Positions 10,772-19,196 of a DNA stretch of 32,423 nt are shown piece by piece. The stretch comes from Rothia santali. Its GTDB lineage: Bacteria; Actinomycetota; Actinomycetes; Actinomycetales; Micrococcaceae. Position numbers and translations under genes: made by a program. The notes below the pieces were generated by a model, which worked only from the letters and a program-made list of their open reading frames with translations, ran no database searches and had not been told where the DNA came from. Position 1 is the first letter of the stretch. Every line of letters starts with the position of its first letter. Where the stretch lies: the NCBI RefSeq assembly GCF_024199905.1, contig NZ_JANAFB010000036.1, positions 1 to 32,423 of the forward strand, in the 5' to 3' direction.

Positions 10772-11235
10772 GGGCGGTGGGGCGCGACGTCGCGAGCACG
10801 GCGCGCCGATTCCTTCCTCGGAGGGATGCGAGCGAGGCGCCGACCGCGCGGGACAGGCGGAGGCACCCGTCCAGAATGCCCCCGGTGCGGGCCCACGGCA
10901 AGCTCGGACGGGGTGAGGGCCCGCTGTCCGGCGCCCAGGGAAATGCCAGGCTCCTCCGGGGCTGCTGCGGGCCGCACCCCACTCCGCGGACAGGATCGGC
11001 TCCTACGGTAGGAACTACCTCATAGGTGCGAGTGATTGATGGAGAGCAGCCCCGCACGGACCCCCGGGTCCGCGGCGGGGCTGCTCTTCGTCCACCGGCC
11101 GCCCCGGCCCGACCCGGCCCCACCGTCCACGCCGCCTCTCCGGCCGCCGTGACGCCTCGCCGGCGAGCGGCCCCGGTCCTCGCCCTCCGACTAGGCTTGA
11201 TTCTCCCGGCTCCGAACCCACGAGAGGACGTTCCC
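10772..11235. other. Divergent spacer between MFS and pentapeptide-repeat genes
   Basis: 464 bases between divergent genes. Short frames on both strands lack family resemblance. GGTAGGAACTACC at 11005-11017 is a small inverted repeat. A very strong hairpin lies at 11044-11086. No promoter stands out. Confidence 0.5.
11044..11086 (+). terminator. Strong orphan terminator-like hairpin
   Basis: GAGCAGCCCCGC (11044-11055) pairs perfectly with GCGGGGCTGCTC (11075-11086). An inner stem CGGACC/GGTCCG lies between. The plus strand continues CTCTTCG; there is no long T-tract. It lies between two divergent genes, so neither annotated gene reads into it. It may end an unannotated short transcript from the plus strand or block antisense transcription. 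Confidence 0.5.
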
Positions 11236-11898
11236 ATGCCCTACCGCCCCCGGCTCAAGGAGCCCGTGCTCGCCCCGCTGGTCCTGCCCGAGCTCGAGGA
11301 CGGCGACCCGCAGGCGCTGCAGTGGGAGGGCCGCTGCGAGCTGATGCGCTTCGACGGCGCCGACGTCTCGGGGAGGGACCTCTCCGGCATCGAGTTCACC
11401 GAGTGCGAGCTCCTGCGCCTCGGCGCCCACGAGACCCGCCTCCGGGGCGCCCGCCTCCTGGAGACCCGCATCGAGCGGATGGTCTCCCCGGGGCTCAACG
11501 CCCCGGGCTGCACCCTGCGCGGCGTCGAGCTCGTCGGGTCCCGCCTGGGCGCCGTCGAGATGCACGACGCCGAGGTCCGCCAGCTCCTCGTCGAGGACAG
11601 CCGGATCGACTGGCTGAACCTGCGGGCGGGCCGGATGCACGACGTCGTCTTCCGCAACTGCCGCTTCGGCGAGCTGGACCTCGCGGGGCTCGCGGCCGAG
11701 CGGGTCGCCTTCGAGGGCTGCACCGCGGACTCGGTGCAGTTCCGCGACGCGATCCTGCGGCACGTGGACCTGCGCGGCCTGGACATGGCGGCGGTCTCCG
11801 GGCTGGAGGGTATGAAGGGTGCCGTGATCAGCCCCGAGCAGTCGATGCGGCTGACCCCAATCTTCGCCGAGCACTTCGGGCTGCTCGTCACCGAGTAG
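11236..11898 (+). CDS. Pentapeptide-repeat-like protein
   Basis: 220 residues. From about residue 35 the chain shows imperfect five-residue periodicity with Leu/Phe centres and Ala/Ser/Arg flanks, for example FDGADVSGRDLSGIEF, LRGARLLETRI and LRHVDLRGLDM. This fits a right-handed quadrilateral beta helix. The C-terminal GAVISPEQSMRLTPIFAEHFG resembles the cap often seen at the end of pentapeptide proteins. The start has GAGAGGA 7 nt upstream. No signal peptide or membrane segment is seen, so it is probably cytoplasmic. Some relatives protect gyrase from quinolones, but most have no known function and I do not assign one. Confidence 0.75.
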   Translation: MPYRPRLKEPVLAPLVLPELEDGDPQALQWEGRCELMRFDGADVSGRDLSGIEFTECELLRLGAHETRLRGARLLETRIERMVSPGLNAPGCTLRGVELVGSRLGAVEMHDAEVRQLLVEDSRIDWLNLRAGRMHDVVFRNCRFGELDLAGLAAERVAFEGCTADSVQFRDAILRHVDLRGLDMAAVSGLEGMKGAVISPEQSMRLTPIFAEHFGLLVTE

Positions 11899-12044
11899 GC
11901 GACGCCGCCGGGGCCGGTGCCGGGCACGCCGCCGGGATGGACGCTGGGACCGATGCCGGGACGGGTAGAGTGCGTAGCCGCGCCCCCGCGCCCCGAGCGC
12001 CCTCCCCGGGCCCCTCGGCTCAGCCCACGACCCGGAAGCCCCCG

Positions 12045-12635
12045 ATGCCGTACCGCCTCGCCCGCCTGGATCGCCTCGCCCGCTTCGTCGGGACGGAGGT
12101 CTTCTCGCCGTTCGTCCTCGTCGGGATCCTGCTGGTCGCGATCCCCCTGGCGAGCACCGAGCACTGGCTGTGGCAGGCGGCGGTGGGGCTGGTCAGCGTC
12201 GTCGCGATCCCGCTGGCGCTCTCCCTGTGGTTCGCGCGCACCGGGCGGACCACCGACAAGTTCATCTACCACCGGCACCAGCGGCACCTGTTCTACGGGA
12301 TCTCGCTGGTCTCCGTGGGGGCGGGGACGCTGACGCTGCTGCTCACGCCCAGCGCGCCGGAGGTCAAGGCGCTGCTGCTGGCGATGCTCGCGGCGATCGT
12401 CGTCATCGCGCTGGTCAACCTCCGCCTCAAGGCGAGCGCGCACGCGGGGATGAGCGCGGTCTTCGCGGTCCTGGTCCCCGGCCTCTTCGGCCCGTGGTGG
12501 CTGCTGCTCACGGTGCCGGTGCACGTGACGGTGTGGTGGTCGCGCTGGGTGCAGCGGCGGCACACGACGGCGGAGCTCGTCGTGGGCACGGTCATCGGCG
12601 TGGCGATCGGCGTCGGCTACCTCGCCCTGGTCTGA
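12045..12635 (+). CDS. Divergent PAP2-like membrane protein
   Basis: 196 residues with five or six hydrophobic segments (about 20-36, 44-62, 83-100, 107-126, 136-162, 178-196). The second half looks like a PAP2-type lipid phosphatase: SAH at 131-133 resembles the SGH motif, and [12 protein letters not shown] at 166-177 fits SRx5Hx3D with Glu in place of the final Asp. The first PAP2 motif is not evident; [10 protein letters not shown] at 72-81 may occupy its place. It may therefore be a weak phosphatase or a non-catalytic relative. The ATG has GGAAG upstream. It lies 146 bases after the pentapeptide gene on the same strand. Confidence 0.6.
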   Translation: MPYRLARLDRLARFVGTEVFSPFVLVGILLVAIPLASTEHWLWQAAVGLVSVVAIPLALSLWFARTGRTTDKFIYHRHQRHLFYGISLVSVGAGTLTLLLTPSAPEVKALLLAMLAAIVVIALVNLRLKASAHAGMSAVFAVLVPGLFGPWWLLLTVPVHVTVWWSRWVQRRHTTAELVVGTVIGVAIGVGYLALV

Positions 12636-12677
12636 GGGAGGGGCGCCCCGCCCGGGCGAGTCGGCGGACCCCGTCCG

Positions 12678-12737
12678 CGACCCGGCGGCACCGCACACGA
12701 CCCGGCGGCACCGCCCGCGACCCGGGCGACACCCCAG
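12678..12737. repeat. Tandem 20-bp repeat, three copies
   Basis: Copies begin at 12678, 12698 and 12718. The first two share CGACCCGGCGGCACCGC; the third has diverged. The array fills the space between the PAP2-like gene and the urease promoter region. Confidence 0.7.
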
Positions 12738-12749
12738 CGAAGATGGGGT
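12731..12749. terminator. Small hairpin upstream of urease
   Basis: ACCCCA (12731-12736) pairs with TGGGGT (12744-12749) over a 7-base loop. It follows the 20-bp array and could end transcription from the upstream gene. No T-tract is present, so this is tentative. Confidence 0.3.
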
Positions 12750-12790
12750 CAATTCCCAGGCGTGCTTTGCTAACTTTGCTCTTAAGCCCG
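12749..12790 (+). promoter_or_regulatory. ureA: Candidate urease promoter region
   Basis: This short patch is richer in A/T than its surroundings. It holds CTTTGCT twice (12765-12771 and 12774-12780) and TAACTT at 12771-12776, a possible -10. The -35 is not clear. It lies about 75 bases before ureA. I see no convincing GlnR, AmtR or NikR box. Confidence 0.3.
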
Positions 12791-12851
12791 CCCGGGCCCG
12801 GACCGCGCGTCCCCCAGACGCCGCCCTCGCCCCGCTCCGAAGGGACCGTGT

Positions 12852-13154
12852 ATGCACCTGCAGCCCAAGGACCGCGAGAAGCTCCTGGTCGTGGTCGCGG
12901 CCGACCTGGCCCGCAGGCGCCAGGGCCGGGGCCTGAAGCTGAACTATCCCGAGGCGGTCTCGATCATCACCTACGAGCTGATGGAGGGCGCCCGCGACGG
13001 CCGCACGGTCGCGGACCTCATGAGCTGGGGCAGCACCATCCTCACCCGCGAAGACGTCCAGGAGGGCGTGCCCGAGATGATCCCGGACGTCCAGGTCGAG
13101 GCGACGTTCCCGGACGGCACCAAGCTCGTGACCGTCCACCACCCCATCCGCTAG
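12852..13154 (+). CDS. ureA: Urease gamma subunit
   Basis: 100 residues, the standard length of UreA, the smallest structural subunit of the nickel urease that hydrolyses urea to ammonia and carbamate. The sequence is typical throughout: [20 protein letters not shown] at the N-terminus, [20 protein letters not shown], and [20 protein letters not shown] near the C-terminus. The ATG has AAGGGA 6-7 nt upstream. It opens a seven-gene operon (ureABCEFGD) with short gaps, 17 bases before ureB. Confidence 0.97.
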   Translation: MHLQPKDREKLLVVVAADLARRRQGRGLKLNYPEAVSIITYELMEGARDGRTVADLMSWGSTILTREDVQEGVPEMIPDVQVEATFPDGTKLVTVHHPIR

Positions 13155-13171
13155 GCCGAAGCGAGAGCGCC

Positions 13172-13639
13172 ATGCCATCCCCAGAAGCCGTGTCATCCCG
13201 AGAAGCCGTGATCCCCGGGGAGTACCTGCTGGCCGAGGAGCCGGTCCGGTGCAACGACGGCCGGGAGGCCATCTCCCTGGAGGTCGTCAACCGCGGGGAC
13301 CGCCCCGTGCAGGTGGGCTCCCACTTCCACTTCGCCGAGGCCAACCGCGCCCTGGAGTTCGACCGCGAGCGCGCGCTGGGCCACCGCCTCGACATCCCCG
13401 CCGGCACCGCGGTGCGCCTCGAGCCCGGCGACTCCACCGAGGTCCGGCTGATCCCCCTCGGCGGCAGCCGCACCGTCTTCGGCTTCCGCGACCTCGTGGA
13501 CGGCCCGCTGGACGCCCACCTCCCCACGCCCCTGGACCGGACCAAGGCCGCCCAGGCGCCGCCGCGGCACGGCTCGGCGACCGGGGACGCCCCGCGGCCG
13601 CTCCACGAGCGCGAGGGCTACTCCAACGAGACCCGCTAG
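13172..13639 (+). CDS. ureB: Urease beta subunit
   Basis: 155 residues from the ATG at 13172. The family core is clear: [46 protein letters not shown] and [12 protein letters not shown]. Most family members begin MIPGE, so the first 13 residues here are extra. They are encoded by two copies of an 18-base repeat (13176-13193 and 13194-13211). A GTG at 13208 would give exactly the usual N-terminus, so the start is uncertain. I kept the ATG because GAGAG lies upstream and the gap to ureA is short. A C-terminal tail of about 45 polar residues extends past the common core, as in some other actinobacterial UreB. Confidence 0.93.
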   Translation: MPSPEAVSSREAVIPGEYLLAEEPVRCNDGREAISLEVVNRGDRPVQVGSHFHFAEANRALEFDRERALGHRLDIPAGTAVRLEPGDSTEVRLIPLGGSRTVFGFRDLVDGPLDAHLPTPLDRTKAAQAPPRHGSATGDAPRPLHEREGYSNETR

Positions 13640-13721
13640 ACCCCGCGGGCGGTAGGCCCCGCGGACCCCGCGCGAGGACCCCACCCCCAGGCAACCACCC
13701 CTCCAGAGCACAAGGCGGACC

Positions 13722-15437
13722 ATGAGCTTCGAGATGAGCCGGGACCAGTACGCGAGCCTCTACGGCCCCACCACCGGCGACGCCGTGCGCCTGGCGGACA
13801 CCGAGCTGTTCGCCCGCATCGAGCGCGACCTGACGACGCCGGGCGAGGAGGCCGTGTTCGGCGGCGGCAAGGTGGTCCGCGACGGCATGGGCCAGAACGG
13901 CCAGCTGGTGCGCGACGTCGGCATCCCCGACCTGGTGATCACCAACGTCGTGATCGTGGACTGGTCGGGGATCTACAAGGCCGACGTCGGCGTCCGGGAC
14001 GGCCACATCCTCACGATCGGCAAGGCCGGGAACCCGCACACGATGGACGGCGTGGACATCGTCATCGGCGTGGCCACGGACGTGATCGCCGGGGAGGGCA
14101 AGATCCTCACCGCCGGCGGCGTCGACTCCCACATCCACTTCATCAGCCCGGACCAGATCGAGACGGCGCTGGTCTCCGGGATCACGACCATGATCGGCGG
14201 CGGCACCGGCCCCAGCGAGTCCAGCAAGGCCACGACCATCACGCCCGGCGAGTGGAACATCCACAACATGCTCCGGGCCTTCGAGGAGTTCCCGATGAAC
14301 TTCGGGCTCCTGGGCAAGGGGCACGGCTCCTCGATCTCGCCGATGGCCGAGCAGATCCGCGCGGGGGCGATCGGGCTGAAGGTCCACGAGGACTGGGGCG
14401 CGACGCCGTCGTCGATCAACACCGCGCTGGAGGTCGCCGACCGGTACGACGTCCAGGTCGCGATCCACACCGACACCCTCAACGAGGCCGGGTTCGTGGA
14501 GGACACCCGCGCGGCGATCGACGGCCGCGTGATCCACACGTTCCACACCGAGGGCGCGGGCGGCGGCCACGCCCCGGACATCATCGAGCTGGCCCAGGAC
14601 CCCAACATCCTGCCGGCCTCGACCAACCCGACCCTGCCGTACACCCGCAACACCGTCGAGGAGCACCTCGACATGCTCATGGTGTGCCACCACCTGAACC
14701 CGGACATCCCGGAGGACGTGGCCTTCGCCGACTCCCGCATCCGGAAGGAGACCATCGCCGCCGAGGACGTCCTGCAGGACATGGGCGTGTTCTCGATGAC
14801 CTCCTCCGACTCCCAGGCCATGGGGCGGGTGGGCGAGGTGGTCCTGCGGACCTGGCAGCTCGCGGACTCCATGCGGCGCCAGCGGGGGAAGCTGCCCGAG
14901 GACGAGGGGACGGTCGGCGACAACCACCGGATCAGGCGCTACATCGCCAAGTACACGATCAACCCCGCGATCGCGCAGGGCGTCTCGCACGCCGTCGGCT
15001 CGGTCGAGGAGGGCAAGTTCGCCGACCTGGTCCTCTGGGAGCCCCGGTTCTTCGGCGTCAAGCCCGACCTGATCTTCAAGGGCGGCCAGATGGTCCACGG
15101 CGTCATGGGCGACGCCAACGCCTCGATCCCCACCCCGCAGCCGCGGTGGTACCGCCGGGCCTTCGGCGCGTACGGCAAGGCCGTCTCGTCCAGCTCCATC
15201 ACCTTCATGTCCCAGGCCTCCATCCGGGCCGGCGTCCCGCAGCTGCTGGGCCTGGAGAAGACAGTCCGGGAGTGCCGCGGCATCCGCGAGCTGACCAAGG
15301 CGGACCTGAAGCTCAACGGCGAGACCCCGCAGCTGCGGGTCGACCCGGAGACCTACGAGGTGCGCGTGGACGGCGTGCCCGTGACGTGCGAGCCCCAGGA
15401 CCGGCTGCCGATGGCGCAGCGCTATTTCCTCTTCTAG
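13722..15437 (+). CDS. ureC: Urease alpha (catalytic) subunit
   Basis: 571 residues, full length. All active-site residues are present: the nickel ligands His137 and His139 (DSHIHF), the lysine that is carbamylated, Lys220 (GLKVHEDWG), His222, the nickel ligands His249 and His275, the catalytic flap histidine His323 (VCHHLNP), and the nickel ligand Asp363 (SSDSQAMGR). Each is offset by +3 from Klebsiella numbering, so there are no internal insertions up to that point. AAGGCGG lies just upstream of the ATG. The enzyme acts in the cytoplasm as an (UreABC)3 assembly. Confidence 0.98.
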   Translation: MSFEMSRDQYASLYGPTTGDAVRLADTELFARIERDLTTPGEEAVFGGGKVVRDGMGQNGQLVRDVGIPDLVITNVVIVDWSGIYKADVGVRDGHILTIGKAGNPHTMDGVDIVIGVATDVIAGEGKILTAGGVDSHIHFISPDQIETALVSGITTMIGGGTGPSESSKATTITPGEWNIHNMLRAFEEFPMNFGLLGKGHGSSISPMAEQIRAGAIGLKVHEDWGATPSSINTALEVADRYDVQVAIHTDTLNEAGFVEDTRAAIDGRVIHTFHTEGAGGGHAPDIIELAQDPNILPASTNPTLPYTRNTVEEHLDMLMVCHHLNPDIPEDVAFADSRIRKETIAAEDVLQDMGVFSMTSSDSQAMGRVGEVVLRTWQLADSMRRQRGKLPEDEGTVGDNHRIRRYIAKYTINPAIAQGVSHAVGSVEEGKFADLVLWEPRFFGVKPDLIFKGGQMVHGVMGDANASIPTPQPRWYRRAFGAYGKAVSSSSITFMSQASIRAGVPQLLGLEKTVRECRGIRELTKADLKLNGETPQLRVDPETYEVRVDGVPVTCEPQDRLPMAQRYFLF

Positions 15438-15452
15438 ACGGGAGACCCCCAC

Positions 15453-15944
15453 GTGATCGTCACCGAGATCATCGACAACCTCCACGCCGAGTCCGGCCGC
15501 CGCCTGGTGGGCGAGCGGCACGTGGAGCGGGTCGTGCTCCCCGCCGCCGACCTGGTCAAGCGCATCCAGCGCCTGAGCACCGACCACGGCCGGGAGCTCG
15601 GCCTGCGCCTGCCCGCCCGCACCCCGGACCTGCGGGACGGGGACATCCTGGCGCTCGACGACGCCGGGGCGCGCGGCAGCGCCGTCGTCGTCCAGGTGCT
15701 GCCCACCGACGTCCTGGTGATCGCCGCGCGCAGCATCGTGGAGATGGCCTTCACGGCGCACAGCCTGGGCAACCGCCATCTGCAGGCCCAGTTCTTCGAC
15801 GCGGACAGCGAGTACGGGGCCGAGGTGATGGTGGTCCAGTACGACCACACGGTCCGGGACTTCCTGGACCACCACGGCGTCCCCTACGCGCGGCAGGAGC
15901 GGGTCATGCCCGTCCCGTTCCGCCACGCCGAGCACACCCACTGA
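15453..15944 (+). CDS. ureE: Urease accessory protein UreE (nickel chaperone)
   Basis: 163 residues with a GTG start and GGGAGA about 8 nt upstream. UreE binds nickel at a dimer interface and hands it to UreG for insertion into the urease active site. The key interface histidine is His109 in the conserved LGNRH motif. The C-terminus ends HAEHTH, a short version of the histidine-rich tail seen in some UreE proteins. It lies 15 bases after ureC and 4 bases before the ureF start. Confidence 0.93.
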   Translation: MIVTEIIDNLHAESGRRLVGERHVERVVLPAADLVKRIQRLSTDHGRELGLRLPARTPDLRDGDILALDDAGARGSAVVVQVLPTDVLVIAARSIVEMAFTAHSLGNRHLQAQFFDADSEYGAEVMVVQYDHTVRDFLDHHGVPYARQERVMPVPFRHAEHTH

Positions 15945-15948
15945 GCCC

Positions 15949-16692
15949 GTGGGCATCGAGGAACCGCGGCCGGGCCGCGCCGAGCAGGGGGACCCCGACG
16001 GCCTGGCGGGCCTGCTGGGGATGATGCAGCTGACCGACTCGGCCCTGCCGACCGGCGCCTTCAGCCACTCCCTCGGCTTCGAGACCTACCTCCAGTCGGA
16101 GCAGATCGCGGACGAGGACGGCTTCTCCGCCTGGCTCGAGGCCTTCGTGGACCAGCAGCTGACCTACACGGACGCCCTGGCGGTGCGGCTGGTCTACGCG
16201 GCGTCGGGCTTCGCGGCGGTGGAGGACCTGGACGAGCTGGTCACCGCGCAGGCCCTGCCCGAGCAGATCCGGCGCAGCGGGATCACCATGGGCCGGCGAC
16301 TGCTCAGCATCGGCGCGGCCTCCTACCCGAGCCCGTGGACGTGCCGCTACCAGCGGGAGGTCGAGGCGGACCGGATGTTCGCTCACCAGGCCACCGTGTG
16401 GGGCGTGCTGGCCCGGTCCCTCGGCCTGCCGGAGGAGACGGCGGTGGCGGCGCACCTGTACGCCGCCGTGACCTCCCTGACCCAGAACGCCGTGCGCGGC
16501 ATCCCGCTGGGGCAGAGCGCCGGGCAGCGGGTGATCCGCCGGGCCCAGGAGTGGGTGCGGCGCGGCCTCGCGACCTCCCGGGAGCTGGTCGCGTCCGGTC
16601 AGGCCGGGGAGGCGCTCGGCGCGGTCTCCCCCGGCCTGGAGATCGCCCAGATGAACCACGAGCGCCAGCGGGCCCGGCTGTTCATGAGCTGA
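15949..16692 (+). CDS. ureF: Urease accessory protein UreF
   Basis: 247 residues from the GTG at 15949, 4 bases after the ureE stop. UreF forms the activation complex with UreD and UreG on apo-urease and couples GTP hydrolysis to metallocentre assembly. Family features are QLTDSALPTGAFSHSLGFE near residues 27-45, the all-alpha body, and TSLTQNAVRGIPLGQ near 180-194. No strong ribosome-binding site precedes the GTG, so coupling with ureE is likely. The ATGs at about 16021-16026 (MMQLTDSALP) would also give a family-like N-terminus. Confidence 0.93.
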   Translation: MGIEEPRPGRAEQGDPDGLAGLLGMMQLTDSALPTGAFSHSLGFETYLQSEQIADEDGFSAWLEAFVDQQLTYTDALAVRLVYAASGFAAVEDLDELVTAQALPEQIRRSGITMGRRLLSIGAASYPSPWTCRYQREVEADRMFAHQATVWGVLARSLGLPEETAVAAHLYAAVTSLTQNAVRGIPLGQSAGQRVIRRAQEWVRRGLATSRELVASGQAGEALGAVSPGLEIAQMNHERQRARLFMS

Positions 16693-16749
16693 CGGCCCGC
16701 CCGCACCCCGTACACCCCGTAGACCCATCCACGACCCCCAGGAGGACCC

Positions 16750-17361
16750 ATGGACCCCGTCATCATCGGCGTCGGAGGCCCCGTCGGCGCCGGCAAGACC
16801 CAGCTCGTCGAGCGGCTGACCCGCGCCATGAGCGCCGAGATCTCGATGGCCGCGATCACCAACGACATCTACACGATCGAGGACGCCAAGATCCTGGCCC
16901 GCAACTCCGTGCTGCCCGAGGACCGGATCATCGGCCTGGAGACCGGCGGCTGCCCGCACACCGCGATCCGCGAGGACACCTCCATGAACGAGGCCGCCAT
17001 CGAGGAGCTGCACCGGCGCTTCCCGGACCTGCAGGTCATCTTCGTGGAGTCCGGCGGGGACAACCTCTCGGCGACCTTCAGCCCCGAGCTGGTCGACTTC
17101 TCGATCTACATCATCGACGTCGCCCAGGGCGAGAAGATCCCCCGCAAGGCCGGCCAGGGCATGATCAAGTCGGACCTGTTCATCATCAACAAGACCGACC
17201 TGGCCCCGCACGTCGGCGCCGATTTGTCGGTGATGGAGGAGGACTCCCGGGTCTTCCGCAAGGACCGGCCCTTCGCGTTCACCAACCTCAAGACCGACGA
17301 GGGGCTGGAGGCGGTCGAGGCCTGGATCCGCCGCGACGTCCTGATGCTCGACCTTGCCTGA
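16750..17361 (+). CDS. ureG: Urease accessory GTPase UreG
   Basis: 203 residues, the usual length. UreG is the SIMIBI-class GTPase that drives nickel insertion. It has the P-loop GGPVGAGKT (9-17), the nickel-binding CPH motif at Cys68-His70 in [22 protein letters not shown], and the guanine-specificity motif NKTD. CAGGAGG stands 4 nt before the ATG. It follows ureF after 57 bases and its stop overlaps the likely ureD start. Confidence 0.97.
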   Translation: MDPVIIGVGGPVGAGKTQLVERLTRAMSAEISMAAITNDIYTIEDAKILARNSVLPEDRIIGLETGGCPHTAIREDTSMNEAAIEELHRRFPDLQVIFVESGGDNLSATFSPELVDFSIYIIDVAQGEKIPRKAGQGMIKSDLFIINKTDLAPHVGADLSVMEEDSRVFRKDRPFAFTNLKTDEGLEAVEAWIRRDVLMLDLA

Positions 17362-18340
17362 GCGACGCGCCGCCCCCGCGGCCCCCAGTGCTGCAGCCGG
17401 CTCGGGGCCCGACGCCGCGGGGCCCGACGCCGCGGCCGGCACCCAGCCCTCCTCCGGCGCCCCGGACCCGGCCCCGGCCCCGCCCTGGACCGGCGAGCTG
17501 CGCCTGGCCGTCGCCGCCCGGCAGGGCCGCTCCTACGCGGCCCGGCAGTTCCACGAGGGCGCCCTGCGGATCCTGCGCCCCCACTACCTGGACCGCTCCG
17601 GGCAGGTCACCTACACGGTGGTCAACCCGGGCGGGGCCTACCTCGGGGCGGACCGCTACCTCATCGACGTCGAGGTGGGCCGGGACGCCTCCCTCGCGCT
17701 GACCACCCAGTCGGCCACCAAGGTCTACCGCACGCCCCAGGGCCCCGCCGCCCAGGACATGACGGTGCGGCTGGGCCCGGGCGCGGTGCTGGAACACCTG
17801 CCGGACCAGCTGATCGTCTACCGCGGCGGCTCCTACCGGCAGCGGACCTCCGTGGAGATGGACCCGACGTCGTCGCTGCTGCTCGCCGAGGTCGTCACGC
17901 CCGGCTGGTCGCCGCGGGGCGAGGCCTTCGCCTACGACGAGCTGCGGATGCGCACCGAGGTCCGCGTGAGCGACCCGTCCGGCCCGGGCTCCCGCGCGCG
18001 CCGCCTGGTGGTGGACCAGCTGCGCATCCGCCCCGGGGAGCACGACGACGTCGCCGGCCTCGGCCTCATGGAGGGCCACAGCCACACGGGCCAGCTGCTC
18101 CTCGCCGACCGCCGCCTCGACGACGAGCTCTACCGGGAGCTGGTCGCCCTGGTGGACGCGTCCGCGACCCGCTCCGGGATCACGCGCGCCGGGATCCCCG
18201 ACGTCGGGGGCGTGCGCTGCGTCTGCATCCGCTCGCTCGCGGACTCCACCGAGCGCATCGCCGCGCTGCACCGGGCCGTCGCGGACGCGCTGCGGCGGCG
18301 GTGGCGCGGGCAGGCGGGGGTGCGCCTGCGCAAGTACTGA
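17354..18340 (+). CDS. ureD: Urease accessory protein UreD (UreH)
   Basis: 328 residues from a TTG at 17354 that overlaps the ureG stop. UreD is the scaffold that binds apo-urease and recruits UreF and UreG. Family motifs include [48 protein letters not shown] and [16 protein letters not shown]. The first 45 or so residues are Ala/Pro/Gly-rich and probably disordered. They include a short repeat ([10 protein letters not shown], from a 15-base direct repeat near 17406). No ATG or GTG gives a better start before the conserved part, so translation from TTG by coupling is the simplest reading. Confidence 0.88.
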   Translation: MPERRAAPAAPSAAAGSGPDAAGPDAAAGTQPSSGAPDPAPAPPWTGELRLAVAARQGRSYAARQFHEGALRILRPHYLDRSGQVTYTVVNPGGAYLGADRYLIDVEVGRDASLALTTQSATKVYRTPQGPAAQDMTVRLGPGAVLEHLPDQLIVYRGGSYRQRTSVEMDPTSSLLLAEVVTPGWSPRGEAFAYDELRMRTEVRVSDPSGPGSRARRLVVDQLRIRPGEHDDVAGLGLMEGHSHTGQLLLADRRLDDELYRELVALVDASATRSGITRAGIPDVGGVRCVCIRSLADSTERIAALHRAVADALRRRWRGQAGVRLRKY

Positions 18341-18354
18341 GCCCCAGCAGGGGC
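18341..18354 (+). terminator. Short hairpin right after ureD
   Basis: GCCCC-AGCA-GGGGC begins at the base after the ureD stop codon. It is short and lacks a T-tract, but it is the best terminator candidate for the urease operon. Confidence 0.3.
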
Positions 18355-18430
18355 CGGGAATCCGCGCGGCGGGTGCATGCCGCGGTGGACCCGTCTCGGT
18401 CCCCTCGGTGCGGCGGACGGACTCCGGACC

Positions 18431-18490
18431 TAGCGGGGCGAGGCCCAGCCAAGCGGGGCGAGGCCCAGCCAAGCGGGGCGAAACCCGGCC
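18431..18490. repeat. Tandem 20-bp repeat, three copies, at a convergent gene end
   Basis: Copies at 18431-18450, 18451-18470 and 18471-18490 share the core AGCGGGGCGAGGCCCAGCC, the third with four or so changes. A degenerate fourth unit at 18491-18510 overlaps the last codons and stop of the 2H phosphoesterase gene. The sequence differs from the 20-bp array at 12678. Confidence 0.75.
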
Positions 18491-19053
18491 TAGCGCGGTG
18501 GGGCCCCGGCGTCCTCGGCTCCCTCGGCCCCCTCCCCCACGAGCGGGTGGACCGTGCCGGCGTCGGGGTCCCAGCGGCGGACCGAGACGCCGGCGGCGGC
18601 GTCGAGCCCGGGCGCCTCGGCGAGCGCGGCGAACACCGCGGGGAGGTCCTCCCGCTGGACGCGCCGCGCCAGGGTGAGGTGCGGCAGCCAGGGCCCCGTC
18701 CCGTAGCCCGAGGCGGCCCGGAGCGGCACGCTCGCGCGCAGGCGGGCGACGGCGTCGAGCAGCCCGGGCGGCGGCAGCACCAGGTCCGCGACGACGTAGG
18801 GCCCGCGCCCCAGCACGACGACGCCGTCCACGGTCATCGGCGCGGGCAGCACGTCCGCGAGCAGGCGGCGCGCCTCCTCGCGCAGCTCCGCCCCGATCGC
18901 GGGGGCGGCGAGGACGGTCAGGTGCGGGGCGTTGGTCGGCGATCCGTGGCGGGCCTGGCTGGGGAGGCCCGCGGCGTCGAGCGCGGCCCACCGCTCGCGG
19001 ACGCGGGCGTCGGCGGCGGGGTCCAGGAGCAGGTCGAGGGAGTGCTGGGGCAT
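18490..19053 (-). CDS. 2'-5' RNA ligase family protein (2H phosphoesterase)
   Basis: 187 residues with the two HxTx motifs that define the 2H superfamily: HLTV at His44-Thr46 and HLTL at His125-Thr127. The spacing of about 80 residues is normal. Members act on 2'-5' or cyclic phosphates in RNA or nucleotides, or are of unknown role. The ATG at 19053 starts the conserved domain directly (MPQHSLDLLLDP); the frame extends upstream but into the divergent promoter region. The stop lies in the edge of the 20-bp repeat array. It is divergent from the kinase operon. Confidence 0.8.
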   Translation of the reverse strand: MPQHSLDLLLDPAADARVRERWAALDAAGLPSQARHGSPTNAPHLTVLAAPAIGAELREEARRLLADVLPAPMTVDGVVVLGRGPYVVADLVLPPPGLLDAVARLRASVPLRAASGYGTGPWLPHLTLARRVQREDLPAVFAALAEAPGLDAAAGVSVRRWDPDAGTVHPLVGEGAEGAEDAGAPPR

Positions 19054-19122
19054 GGGTCCAGGGTAGGCCCACCGGGTGCTCTCGGCCGGCCCCGCCGGGC
19101 GCCCGCGGCCGGCCGCCGAGGT

Positions 19123-19138
19123 TTCGGGATATCCCGAA
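19123..19138. promoter_or_regulatory. Perfect 16-bp palindrome between divergent genes
   Basis: TTCGGGATATCCCGAA is fully palindromic. It lies 58 bases before the kinase start and 70 bases upstream of the 2H phosphoesterase start. It is a likely operator, perhaps for the response regulator encoded just downstream. Confidence 0.55.
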
Positions 19139-19183
19139 CCGACGCTTCCGCCTTTCTCCGTTCCCGCCCCGCGCCGCGCGCAA

Positions 19184-19196
19184 TAGCGTAGGAGCA
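19184..19196 (+). promoter_or_regulatory. -10 element of a probable leaderless transcript
   Basis: TAGCGT at 19184-19189 fits the actinobacterial -10 TAnnnT and ends 6 bases before the kinase ATG at 19196. Transcription would then begin at the ATG itself. AGGAG directly abuts the ATG, too close for normal use, which supports leaderless translation. Confidence 0.45.

Noticed and set aside
13287-15956. Very long open frame on the minus strand across ureC and ureE
   Set aside because: It is antisense to an unmistakable urease gene. Long empty frames opposite real genes are expected at this GC content, and its translation is His/Asp/Val/Gly-rich with no family resemblance.
18431-18490. CRISPR array
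   Set aside because: Units are directly adjacent with no spacers, only 20 bp long, and there are no cas genes. The same applies to the arrays at 12678 and 23731.
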